From Biomphalaria glabrata (taxonomy: Eukaryota > Mollusca > Gastropoda > Planorbidae), in NCBI RefSeq assembly GCF_947242115.1, contig NC_074728.1, forward strand, positions 10,978,221 to 11,042,220: a stretch of DNA of 64,000 bases, given 5' to 3'. Shown here piece after piece: positions 41,101 through 50,500 of this stretch (positions are counted from its first letter, which is position 1; each line of letters starts with the position of its first letter). The notes beneath the pieces were generated by a model. The model searched no databases. It was not told the DNA's origin and saw only the letters and a program-made list of their open reading frames with translations. The position numbers and the translations under genes were made by a program.

Positions 41101-41152
41101 AGGTAACTGCCTCAATGAGAAAAGCATCGCTACTGAAATTATGGTTAGCCAT
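38123..41152 (-). CDS. Ankyrin-repeat protein with SOCS-box-like C-terminus (1009 aa, single coding exon)
   Basis: The ATG at 41152 (MANHNFSSDA) opens one uninterrupted frame to TAG at 38123. Residues ~45-175 form four ankyrin repeats (KGNTPLMISV, SGDTALILS). A second set fills ~390-830, with clear repeats LERTPLMLAAETGD, NGDTALHRAVRCG and AGRTPLLLAAK. Residues ~182-262 are an Asn/His/Thr/Ser/Met-rich insert. Residues 917-958 (PFSLETLSFIAV then LLPLPLQDALLF) follow the SOCS-box pattern of ASB proteins, which recruit Elongin B/C and Cullin-5 for ubiquitylation. The C-terminus is acidic (SEYDTMSDDD). An acceptor (CATTTCAG) 18 bp above the ATG implies a spliced 5' UTR. The ankyrin call is firm. 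The SOCS box is inferred from a short motif. A cytosolic substrate adaptor role is likely. Confidence 0.9.
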   Translation of the reverse strand: MANHNFSSDAFLIEAVTSKLPDHLSIVIENLHFERNLYSQNAKDLCLLVSAENGSRVLLQALLEAGANLECRDAKGNTPLMISVINNQLGSTHLFLSRGAQVNAVNNSGDTALILSTYFTATHTATRLLLQTTGINIEHRNVNGFNALECATQAINVEAMYLLIQANAHCQLVPLDGLNVQSTNHSTNHSTNNSMNHTTNLMTNHTTNHSMNHLTNHSTNHSMNHTTNFVTNHTTYHSMNHSMNHSTNHIMNPTMNPPQSTLLSCARKNATLNLIRYFKIEKDNGQLALSLAIEQRDLRSAKYILSMDNSVLNYSCHTYLMAVINFIKSVKHLILTNLEFSIFKSLVTNYIMLRKAPTNKTLENGAVKMALTLGHTAFILVLCVKKFFISNEVVGDVAVTGNVFLLGHLVKHGGTVNKADEAGRCLYQGSPLERALRSERFECADLLLHSGAFIDISLALKLAVDCNSEKCFEFLFGKFPRETSHELTSSKILHVAVFQRKVDIINKILEKGVSVNMVYEDYTPLMSAIDSDVMSLLVSKGADVNKVTGSNITFRSILHHFVSIKYKELLKTKFTGMGDASMNIFHAALIKQLIHHGARIDSRDSLERTPLMLAAETGDSSKIIEVLLEAGAQINQHSFNGDTALHRAVRCGLESNVECLLQSGADINARSANGQSALFMCGSDDLLNLLLENDADVDVEDHKGNTALLHYLMKWDVNEDIIESLIEADSDVNHENKAGRTPLLLAAKMFKPHIVSALVASGADVNYSITVGDREVSAVTILMKRLRQNRLNVKDCLTTLLNNGLTPETIPPSIIHALISVSLFSLVTRFISLGIPPTVIEIHGPVNAWIKAKYCITPLEAAILVNNCQLAQYLVDIRYLTSRDLQTFSENKEMVEYLLGEGCQNIVTFLKKYSRQPFSLETLSFIAVSETFGDDPERSDAIKSCLLPLPLQDALLFKKVSRDMTDTVMSNRFLLRSSLQQARLCSLYDLYADMNNEYSSEYDTMSDDD
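40390..40612 (-). repeat. 12-bp in-frame repeat encoding the Asn/His/Thr insert
   Basis: Units such as ACGAATCACTCA (read on the minus strand) encode TNHS or MNHS tetrapeptides, about 18 units with drift. The repeat lies wholly inside the ankyrin-protein frame and keeps it open. Confidence 0.9.
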
Positions 41153-41170
41153 TTTTTAAAGGTTTAAAAT

Positions 41171-42245
41171 CTGAAATGAAAAAAAAATATATATTGACAG
41201 TTTTAATGTTCACATTTTCCATGGACAGGGTATCAAGTTATTAGATTAGCTTCAAGAGTGATCGGAGTATTGTGAGTGTGTGCATAAATGTGTGTGTGTG
41301 TGCATGTGTTGGTACGTGTGTGTAGTACGACTGCCCAACAAAATGTATTTCTCTTTTCTATAATTATTATAGGTACACATGTCCCACTTTACGATCGAGA
41401 AAATCAGCAGCAGCATAGGGCCTCACTCTTAAGAAAGGCCTCCATATTAAAAATAAAAACAAGCAAAATTTTAAAAATCTTTTTTTAAAAAAAATTATCT
41501 AAAGGGAAAAACACCACATTTACAGCTAAGATTATTCCAAGAGGTAGAAGTTATTTCCCTTATTTGATATTGTTAATTGTATAATTGTTTGTTTGTTTTG
41601 AAATTGATTCATGTTTTGTTAAGTACAATAACTCATTGTTTGAAGTTTAAACTTGATCCGAAAATATGTGTGGGAGAATTTACGTTTTAAAATTAGCTAA
41701 GGATTCGAAACTCTACATATGTAGCCTAATATAAAGGGGACTAATTCAGCTTATACCACCACTTCAGTCAAGTACTATTTCATTTCCTTGTTTGAAATAC
41801 CAAACAAAATAATTTATTACCAATAGATTCTTGTGTTCTCAGGTAAAAGAAATAAGTGTGCGAAATTTCAACTTGATCCGAGATTGGGTGTGTGAGAAAT
41901 AACGTGTACAAACTTTTGACCAGACAGACAGACAGACAGAAAGTTGATAGAAAGCTTTGTAAAAGTACATTGCACTGAAGCCTTAGTTAATATGATAAAT
42001 TAACTAGTGTTTTCCAAAATATTCACATCAAATCGTTTTATCAGATTTTAATTCAATATATAGTCAAGTGATTCCTACTTAGTAGTCGAATATGCTTTGA
42101 TTACATATTAGAGCTACGATATATTATCTTTCCTACAAGTTACAAGACAATATAGAATATCTTTTGTAACTATTATAAGTTACAAGATAATATGGAATAT
42201 CTTTTGTAACTATTTTTACCTAGTACAATGCAGTTGCATAAAGCA
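41171..42245. other. Upstream flank of ankyrin gene with DR-A
   Basis: Intron or upstream flank. It holds a (GT)-rich patch near 41273-41325, a forward DR-A copy (41544-41963) and, at 42120-42215, a 43-bp near-duplicate ('aagttacaagataatatgga'). Confidence 0.45.
41544..41963 (+). repeat. Dispersed repeat DR-A, forward copy
   Basis: Contains 'caacttgatccgagattggg', 'gagaaataacgtgtacaaac', a CAGACAGACAGACAG run and terminal 'aagctttgtaaaa'. An incomplete second copy lies in its left half. Confidence 0.8.
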
Positions 42246-43445
42246 TCTTCTTCTTATATAATACAGACGTTACTTCAAAAAAGAAGATGATTACGTCCTA
42301 CGCGTCATGCATTTAGTCATGCATATTAACCAATGACTTAAATTCTGCCAAGTCACTGGTTTTCCTGGCTAGCTCAGGCAACCCATTTCATGCTCTAATA
42401 GCACTAGGGAACAAGGAGTATTTGTACAAATTTGTCCTAGCATATGGGACGAGGAATGTGCCTTTATCTTTGTGTCTTTCATAGTATTTTATTAAATTTT
42501 GTTTTTGTATTTGAAGATTATGGTTCAGTGTTTTATGTATTATTGCTACTTTACTTTTGAGCCTTCTGTCCTGAAGGCTTTCTAAATTTAGTGATTTTAC
42601 TAAAGGTGTTACTCTAGTCAAATGTGAATATTCGTTTGTTATGAATCGCACTGCTCTATTTTGTGTCTGTTCTAGTTTCTTAATGTTTTCTTGAGTTGAG
42701 GGGTCCCAAACAGAGGATGCATATTCTATTATTGGCCTAACCAAGGTTAAATAACATTTTAGTTTTATGTTCTTATTTGATTTATAGAAATTTCTTTTAA
42801 TAAATCCTAATGCTTTGTTTGATTTTTTTGTAGTTTCATCAATATGTGGATTCCATGACAGTTTTTCATTTATTATAACACCTAGGTATTTTGCGTTTTT
42901 AGTCTGTGTTACTGGTTTGCCATGAATAAGATAAGTGGAATTAATTTGTTTTAGTTTTTTTGTTACTCTTAACAACTGACATTTTTCTGGGTGGAAAGAC
43001 ATGCTCCAATTTGATTCCCATTTCTGTAATTCATCTAATTCTCTTTGTAAAATATCTGTGTCTTGTGTTGTTTTTATTGTTCTATATATTATGCAATCGT
43101 CTGCAAATAATCTGACTTTTGTTCCTCAAGTAATGCAATTTGGTAAATCATTTATGTAAATTAAAAATAGTAGTGGACCCAAGACTGTTCCTTGAGGTAC
43201 ACCTGAGTTTACTGTTATCGGTGTTGATTTAGAGCCATTTATTATTACAGTTTGTTCTCTCCCTATCAGAAAGTCTTTAATCCACTGATGCAGTGGACCA
43301 TTAATGCCGAAATATTTTAATTTTTTAAGCAAACTATGGTGGTGAACTTTGTCAAAAGCCTTAGAAAAATCTAGTAAGATAGCATCTATTGGTTCACTAT
43401 TATCTAAACCTTTTGAAAAATCATGAAAAAGCATGTACATTAAGG
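42246..43445 (-). mobile_element. LINE-A, 5'-truncated non-LTR retrotransposon
   Basis: The minus strand encodes the second half of a reverse transcriptase: LLDFSKAFDKVHH, SGVPQGTVLGPLLF, then FADD and a C-terminal domain with SVWDPSTQENIKKLEQ. The frame is continuous from 43440 except for TGA codons at 43126-43128 and at 42388-42390, where tryptophan is expected in SAIRA(W)NGLPEL. The 3' end is GAAGTAACGTCTGTATTATA. It is 5'-truncated near 43445, so it lacks the endonuclease. Clade (CR1, Jockey or RTE side) is unresolved. The few lesions suggest a rather young insertion. Confidence 0.88.
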
Positions 43446-43991
43446 CAGTCGTAATTAAACAAAGTCCACACTTTAAGGAACGGAACTAAATTATTAAGAT
43501 TACTGGCGAATTGAAATATTATTCCTAGAAATTTCGATTATTAATAAACTATTGAAATCAACATTTCACTCATTGCCTAAAGCAATTCTAGTCAGTCAAT
43601 ACAATGCCTAGGCAAAGGAGGAAATCTAAAATTCATTTCTTGCTCTGCCTGTCGTTTTTAGGCATTCTGTAGAATCCCGGATTTCGAGCTTTGCCGATCA
43701 CATATAGACCACAAAGAATTAGCTTAAAGTATTTTATTACACAAAGAATTAACTTTAAGTATTTATCAGTTCTGCTACACTGTAAGATACTAACCATCAG
43801 ACGTCTTCAGATATTTACAGTATTATGATGTCCAGTTCCTAACTAAAACCACTGACCAGCAAGTCCTTTGTAAACTTGTTGTGAATAGCACAGAGAAAAT
43901 GACTTCCGTTATTAGGTTGTATAACTCTGGGTGGTCCACATTTCTTAGCAATCATCCCCCCCCCCCTGATGATACAAAGCGTTTCCCGTAG

Positions 43992-44022
<31 letters not shown>

Positions 44023-44046
44023 TGTGTATATATGTGTGTGTGTGTA
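43992..44046. repeat. (GT)n microsatellite
   Basis: Alternating GT with a few TA steps. Confidence 0.95.
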
Positions 44047-44226
44047 ATTTAATGTTGACAACGTGTCGTTCATTTTTTAGTATTTTTAAAGCCTTAAACT
44101 AGAGAGATTCTTGTCAATTTCAGCTTCAACCCTTTTTTTTTTATTTTTGTTTGTTTGTTTGTTTGTTTGCTGTTTTTTTTGTTGTTAGTTTTTTAACTTA
44201 TAAAAAACCGTTTCCCCCCATATCAT

Positions 44227-44350
44227 GCCTGCCTGGTCGTAGGGTATGAACGGATGGATTCGCTTGCTACTTTTGATTGCCAATTAGGGTTCGAATCCTG
44301 TTTGCCGCCAAACGCTGCCGACGATCTTGAATATGCGGAATAAATCTTTT
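44227..44350 (+). mobile_element. SINE-2 head fragment
   Basis: Reads 'gcctgcctggtcgtagggta' and then 'gggttcgaatcctgtttgcc' (B box), followed by 'gccgacgatcttgaatatgc'. It is related to the copy at 47361-47540. Confidence 0.6.
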
Positions 44351-44551
44351 TTTCTGAATAAACCTGAAAATGTGTGCGTTTAATCAATCATATATTTTTT
44401 TTTAATGTACTCATACATTTAGTAAAATTTTAAACCATTTTCATAGCGCCACAACAGAGCGTGAACGTTTTCAGATTGTCTATTTTTTATTTTTATTTAT
44501 TTATAGAAGTCATTTCTGTTCTGTTAAATTCAAGTAATTTTGTGTGTGTAT

Positions 44552-45328
44552 TGTTACGAATCTCACTATCCAGGCTCTCTGCAAACTGCACCATACACCA
44601 CCAACTTAAAGAACTTGACAACTCAGGGCTCCAAAGTAACGTAACACTTTAATGGTTGAATAAATAACAGCCAATACTGTACAATTGGCAGCACGTAACA
44701 CAAGACTGTACAAATATCTTTTCGATAACACCGTTCCGCCGTATCAACTCTTGCACTGGCCTCTCCGTCTCGTTCCGGGCTTGCACTGGGTTCAACAGTT
44801 CAGGACTGACTTCACACACTTGGGCTCGTTGTGTCGGACTCGATCACAGACCAAGATCAAGACGCCGTTCGTCTCAACTGTACTTGATAGTACTCCGCAC
44901 TGAACCGTCGTAATGCTCCGTACAGAACCACACCGCTGAACTGTGCTGTAGTCAACCGTGTTCTGAACTCTTGTCGTGAACCTCCTTTCTGAACCCTCTG
45001 TCGTGAACCTTGCTGTATTGAGCCCCTTTTCTCAACCGTCTTGACTGCGACACCTCCGCTCTTATATAGAGTCCCTACTGGCCTTCTCGAACCGGACAGA
45101 ACGCCGCTCGACCATTCTGGGTGGTCAGATGACTACATCCCTCGTGACACTCCTGAGCTCGGTTCACGATGTCGATCCTTCCCGAACCATCATGTTGATA
45201 CTCGTCTCGGCCGATCGTCGAAACTCGTCACGGTTGACCGCTTGTCTAGCGCTGGCCTGGGGCGATTTGCGTCGGCTGACTACACACACACCACTACCCC
45301 CATCTGTGCCACCACCAGGTTTATAACA
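44552..45328 (-). mobile_element. Solo LTR of an LTR retrotransposon (777 bp)
   Basis: The element runs from TGTTACGAATC to TTATAACA, i.e. TG...CA ends with a short inverted repeat (TGTTA/TAACA). It is flanked by 4-bp duplications GTAT (44548-44551 and 45329-45332). A TATA-like CTATATAAGAGCGG on the minus strand near 45060 suggests minus orientation. No internal gag or pol sequence is adjacent, so it is a solo LTR left by recombination. The superfamily is unproven; a 4-bp duplication is compatible with Ty3/gypsy. The intact ends and duplication suggest modest age. Confidence 0.85.
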
Positions 45329-45514
45329 GTATTATAAGATATATATGTTAGCTTCATTGCAGTTCATATCTGAAAATGGTCAATCTAGTCATCTGAACCC
45401 TAGTGGAAACTACATTGCAGTCAGTGGCGTAACAAGGTACCTGTGGGCCCGGGTTCAAGAATATGTTGGTGGGCCTCCCTCATCTTTTAGCCAAATTTAA
45501 TGAGTGCTGTGTAA

Positions 45515-46210
45515 GACCAAAATAAAATAAGACTAAGACTAAGACTGCTTTATTGATCCTTACGGAAATTTGTTGTGATTACAAGGACTCTTTTATCATA
45601 TAAAGACAACACAACAGAAAAATACACATAAATACAACAGCGACTACACACAGGCATCTTGGTGCTTTTCATGTTCCCTGATTAACGAGTGGCGGTGATA
45701 TAGTCTGACCGAGTGAGGTACGAACTAGTTTTTGTATCGCTCTGTTCTTGTTTAGATTGACAGCAGACGCCCACTTCGCGACGACGTGACGTAGTTCTGA
45801 TGGAGCGGGTGGCCGTTGTCTTCCAAGATTTTTTCGATTTTCCTTAGACATTTTTGTTCAAAAAGTTCCTTTAAATATGGTGATGTTGTGATGCCCTTTT
45901 TATGATGTTTTCTAGACGTCGCAACAGTTTAGATGAAGCGTTGCCTTGCCAACAAGTTATTTCGTATGTTAGCAGATTTCGTTTTGTCGCGCCGTAAAAA
46001 GTATCTAGGATCTTCTTGTTTAGTTTAAAGCTATTGAGTTTGTATAGAAAAAAATAGTCGCTGGGCTGTTTTCTTTGTCAGAGTTCCAAGGTGGTTCGTA
46101 TAATGAACACACCTAACAAAGTTGTCAGCATAATTCACTGAGGCGTGACCGTGTCTCCAAAGTTTGCAGTCTATTTCTGGCCATAGCGTCATCACAAAGC
46201 TCTTTGGCCC
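45515..46210 (-). mobile_element. LINE-B 3' fragment
   Basis: On the minus strand, pieces in shifted frames read GTLTKKTAQRLFF, KKILDTFYGATKRNLL, TYEITCWQGNASSKLLRRLE and SPYLKELFEQKCLRKIEKIL, followed by NGHPLHQNYV and SRSGRLLSI. This is the C-terminal end typical of CR1/L2-type LINE proteins. The 3' UTR has the 'cttattgatcc' style tail ('ctttattgatccttacggaa' on the + strand). At least two frameshifts separate the pieces, so it is dead. Confidence 0.75.
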
Positions 46211-46889
46211 ATCAATCATCTAGAATAGGGAATGGTGTGGATATGTTTGTATTTGGGGTGAATATGTTGTTATTTGGTGTGTCTATGTTTGTATTTGGGG
46301 TGAATATTATGCACTTTTTTCACCTCTATGAATATAGGTCCAGGGCACTTAAAAAAGGTGAACACTATTAAACACGTGTAGACCTTTGACCTATACTTTT
46401 TTAAATATTGGTCAGATAAAATAAAAAATATCTTTTCGAAAAGTAATAAATTCAATTTTGTTTCAATATTTTATTTAAATTACATTTGGTTGAAATAGTT
46501 AAAACAAAACACAAAAATTCTAACATAGAAACCAATATTGTGACTTAGAGCGTTTATTTGAGCCTGTGGAAGTCAATATACCATAGAACAATGTCCGTAC
46601 TATTACGTTCTACCAATCAATTGTAGGCTACTTGCTTAAGTTTATTATTTTATTTAAACATTTTTTTTCACAAATATTTGTATATCATTTATGTTCCATC
46701 CGGATGAAAACGTGTAGTGTACAAAGAGGGGTGGGGTGAAAGAAGAGAGTATCTGCGTGAATGTTACCGTAATTGCTTTTAAAATGCATTTATAAAAAAA
46801 AGGGGGCTTAAGCCTCCTCAAGCAGAAACGCTAATTACTGTGCTAGTGAAGTGCTTATGAAACTAAAAGGTTTTTTAGTTATCTATTTT

Positions 46890-46975
46890 TAGTTGGGGCT
46901 GCGCAGCCACGGGAAATACTGCATTCCTCATTAATCTTCGGACTCGAAGACAAGCCTTATTATTATTGTTAGTTT
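46890..46975 (+). mobile_element. LINE-C 3' tip
   Basis: 'gggctgcgcagccacgggaa' then 'cttcggactcgaagacaagc' and a (TTA)n tail match the finger and tail region seen at 50340-50520. Confidence 0.5.
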
Positions 46976-46984
46976 AAAGCGGTG

Positions 46985-47219
46985 ACTTATAAAGAGGACT
47001 AAATCAGTTTATACCACCATATCAGTCAAGTACAATTTATTTTCCTTGTTCGGCACCAAACAAAATAACTAATTAGTTAATAGTTTTTTTATATTCTTGT
47101 TTTGTCAGGTAAAAGAAATAATTGTGAAAAGATTTCAGCTTGATCCGAGATTGGGTGTCGGAGAAATAACGTGTACAAACATTTTATCATGCAGAGTGAG
47201 ATGATAGAACTTTTGTAAA
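46985..47219 (+). repeat. Dispersed repeat DR-A, forward copy
   Basis: Contains 'cagcttgatccgagattggg', 'gagaaataacgtgtacaaac' and the terminal 'gatagaacttttgtaaag'. Confidence 0.8.
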
Positions 47220-47360
47220 GATATAATTATAAAAAGTCAATGTTTATGTAGGTAAGTTTTGATTTAGGGGATTTTCTTTGTTGGTTAATGTATAGAAAAT
47301 TAAGACTTGTTTAGAAATTTTTAAAAAGGCTGTTGGCCAATGTGTCCAATCTGTCCAATG

Positions 47361-47540
47361 TAGGCTGCCTGGTCTTGCGGTTTGCGCGCTAGACTGTCGT
47401 TCAGACTTATCGATAGTTCCGGTTTCAAACCCTGCCCGCTGCCATCCCGCGTCGTACTGTGGGAGGTTTGGACTAGGAAGTAAATTATCTTCAACTCTGA
47501 AGGAACATCCAAAACATGTGAAACATTTCACAACAAACAA
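47361..47540 (+). mobile_element. SINE-2, near-complete copy
   Basis: tRNA-like head 'ggctgcctggtcttgcggtt', B-box-like 'ggtttcaaacc', then 'gggaggtttggactaggaag', 'cttcaactctgaaggaacat' and a 'cacaacaaacaaac' tail. It lies just past the end of the EML-like gene. Confidence 0.75.
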
Positions 47541-47597
47541 ACATGTGTCCAATGACAAAAAAAAAAACTCAAAGTGTCCCCATCTTCCTTCACGTGG

Positions 47598-50500
47598 TTA
47601 GACAAGCTTCCACTGCATGATGCAATCATCAGATCCACCCACTGTAAGAACGCTCCGCCCATTGGGTGTAAAACACAAGTTGTGGGTGTGGTGATGAGCT
47701 TTATAGGTGTGACTAAAAGCCTGAAAGGATTACAAAGTAAAGAGCAAATGTTAGTAATAAACAAACAAGACAATAAGAACATGCCATTCAAAAAAATAAA
47801 AAGTATCATTCAACTGATTTCATTGGATTGAATTATATATGCAAATTGAAATTTAATTTTGGCTCATCGTGAAATTTGTGCAGAGCCCTTTTCGAGAATC
47901 GTGTCCACCCAGGTTTCCGTTCTTTGCTTCTGACCTTAATTTTCAAAAAGCAGACTTTGCCAGCTGAATAAAGGAATTCTTACACGACATTGATGAAAGT
48001 CCTTACGTAAAAAAAATAATAATAAACATCGAATTATTGAAAGGAGAAGTTATCGAATAGCTCACCCGTTAGTTTCTGCGTTTTAAATCTCGTGAAATGT
48101 ATTAGAAGCTAGATATTACACCGAAATACATACTTTAAGATAAAGTAAGATAAGATCATTTTTATTGATACAATGAAATGGAAATTCAGTTTGACCACAG
48201 TTGACCAACTCAGCGTAACTACAGTAACAATAACAATATAGAGGGGGGACTGAAGAATAATTGAAATTCATATAACACAATTTCCGTAGTAGAGACAGAG
48301 TTAGACTGGTAAACACACTGTCATGGTGCTCTACTCAGTTTGAGCTTGGATCCAAGCTTCGTAATTTGTTTTTCTATTATTTTTTTTAGCCCTGTGCGAA
48401 GCCCCCATTAATTGGAGGCCCTAGGTGGCTGCCTAGTTTGCCTATGCCTAAGGCCGGCCCTGTCTAAAGTATATCTTATGTATTGAATCATATATTGGAG
48501 TCCACAGGAGATAGACTCCTCCGTGTTCTAGTATATAGGCTCTATTATTATCCATGCTGAAACTGGTTTCTTATCAAACAGAACGTAAGTTTAAACAATT
48601 ACAAAACAAACAGACCCCTTCAGCACAGGATGGGTATCTGAACAAACTAAGGGAACCGTCACTGGTTGCCATGGCAGCTAGGTGTCGTGCAGGGCTGACG
48701 TCCACACAAGTCATGTGACCTTCGCTGGCCTGTTTCGATTTCCATAGACCTGCATGGCAAATGCGTAACAAAAAAATGTACTAATATTTTTTGAATGATA
48801 ATAATAATAAGAATAATAAACCAAGTTGCATAGCTAATACACCAACACTTGGCTTTGACACACAATTTGATCGGTAAGGATACTCCTCCTTATTATAAAT
48901 ACTCGCCAAAAGAGGTTCTCGAGTCTACTGATCATCAGCTGTACTGGGATAGGCCTATTCTGACCGACAAAACGGTAGATTTTAATCGCCCTGATGGACG
49001 ATATATATAGGACAAGATCTTCTTACACCTAGCTCTATAGATCCTAGTTGGTGTCATTCGGTCGTAGATCAACTATGGCTCATTGAACCCTTAATCATGT
49101 GACTATAGAGCCCCATCCTCGAGCAGGCACGACATGGCCTAAATTGTGCCGATGTGCCTAAAATCAAAATCAAAATCAAACCCATCCTGGAGTCTTTTCC
49201 GTCCAAAATAAGGCAGATTAAGTTGGCATTCACTATTTTTTCGTTTGGCACGCTTTTCTTCTAGACCTGAGGCCGGTGATTTTTCGCTGTCCATAGCTTT
49301 CTTAGTCACCGTCTCTCTCCACGTAATGCGGTCAAGGGCGATCTCTGCTCTACAGCCAACATCAATGACCTTTGCTTTAAGGTCCCGTTTGATTACATCC
49401 ACATACCGGAGGTGGAGATGATCCGTTTTTCTTGAACCAGTCGCTACTTGTCCATAAGGGAAGACTTTTGGGATAAGATTATCCTCCAACCGGCGGACAA
49501 GACCCAGCCAGCGCAGGCCACGTTGTTGGAGAGTATAAAGATGCTGGTAAAGGTGAGACATCTTTACCTCAAGATTACGTTCAGTTCATCAGATGTAGAC
49601 TGGAAGACAATTGATCCAAGAACAGCTAACACTTCTAAAGAAGAAGTTTACTGTAAAATACCGCAAGACCTATCTAGAAAACAAGTTGACAGAGACAGAC
49701 TACAAAGTCAGCTAGAATACTAACTGACAGTCCTATAGTATAGACAGACTCAACTAGGCTAAACCGCAAGTAAAATTAGCAAGATAAAACTTAAATAGAA
49801 TAAAAGTAGCGTGATTCTACCGGAATACAAGTTAACTTAATAAGACATGAACATTGAAACGTTTTCTTCATGTAATATCTTTATAAGTGTAGTGCTCTAC
49901 AAACCGTCACTTACCTATCAAAGTGTGATCTAAGACACAGTTAGTTGTCGCCCATGTCACATCAGTCATAAATTCGCCAGGTACCTCGGTACAGGTATTG
50001 ACATTCCCTGGACAAAAATCACAAACATGTAATGTACATGTATAATGTAAATGTATAATTATTCATGACAATATAAACCAATATGTCTGTTTCAATTATG
50101 TTTATAAATTTTAGCATATTTTATTTCCAGGCTTATGTACAATAAATTGAATTCCAAACTAGTGTGAAAGAGTTGCTTAGTACCCTTCATTCTTAGTGCT
50201 GACACCCCAAATGTGGACTCCATGTCTTGCTACGTACTTTAGAAAATTATAACAACGTGCATACCTATGTCTGGATTCGAGATAGAATACCAAGGCCTCT
50301 CACATTTACGAAGTCCATGTTATTAATGTGCCTTCAAAGTGAGCTTCCTTTAGTCTTCCGTGACTTATTTAGACCTCCCAGCGGACAACGGCATTGCCTG
50401 TATCATGTTTGGGAAAATATGCAGGTCGCAACTGGGTGTACAGAGTCATGTGAAACACTGCACTCATCCTCAATCTTCGGAATCGAAGACATTCCCATTA

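Noticed and set aside
44685-45337. Open frames of 60-98 codons on the + strand
   Set aside because: They lie inside the solo LTR, antisense to its likely orientation, and show no family resemblance.
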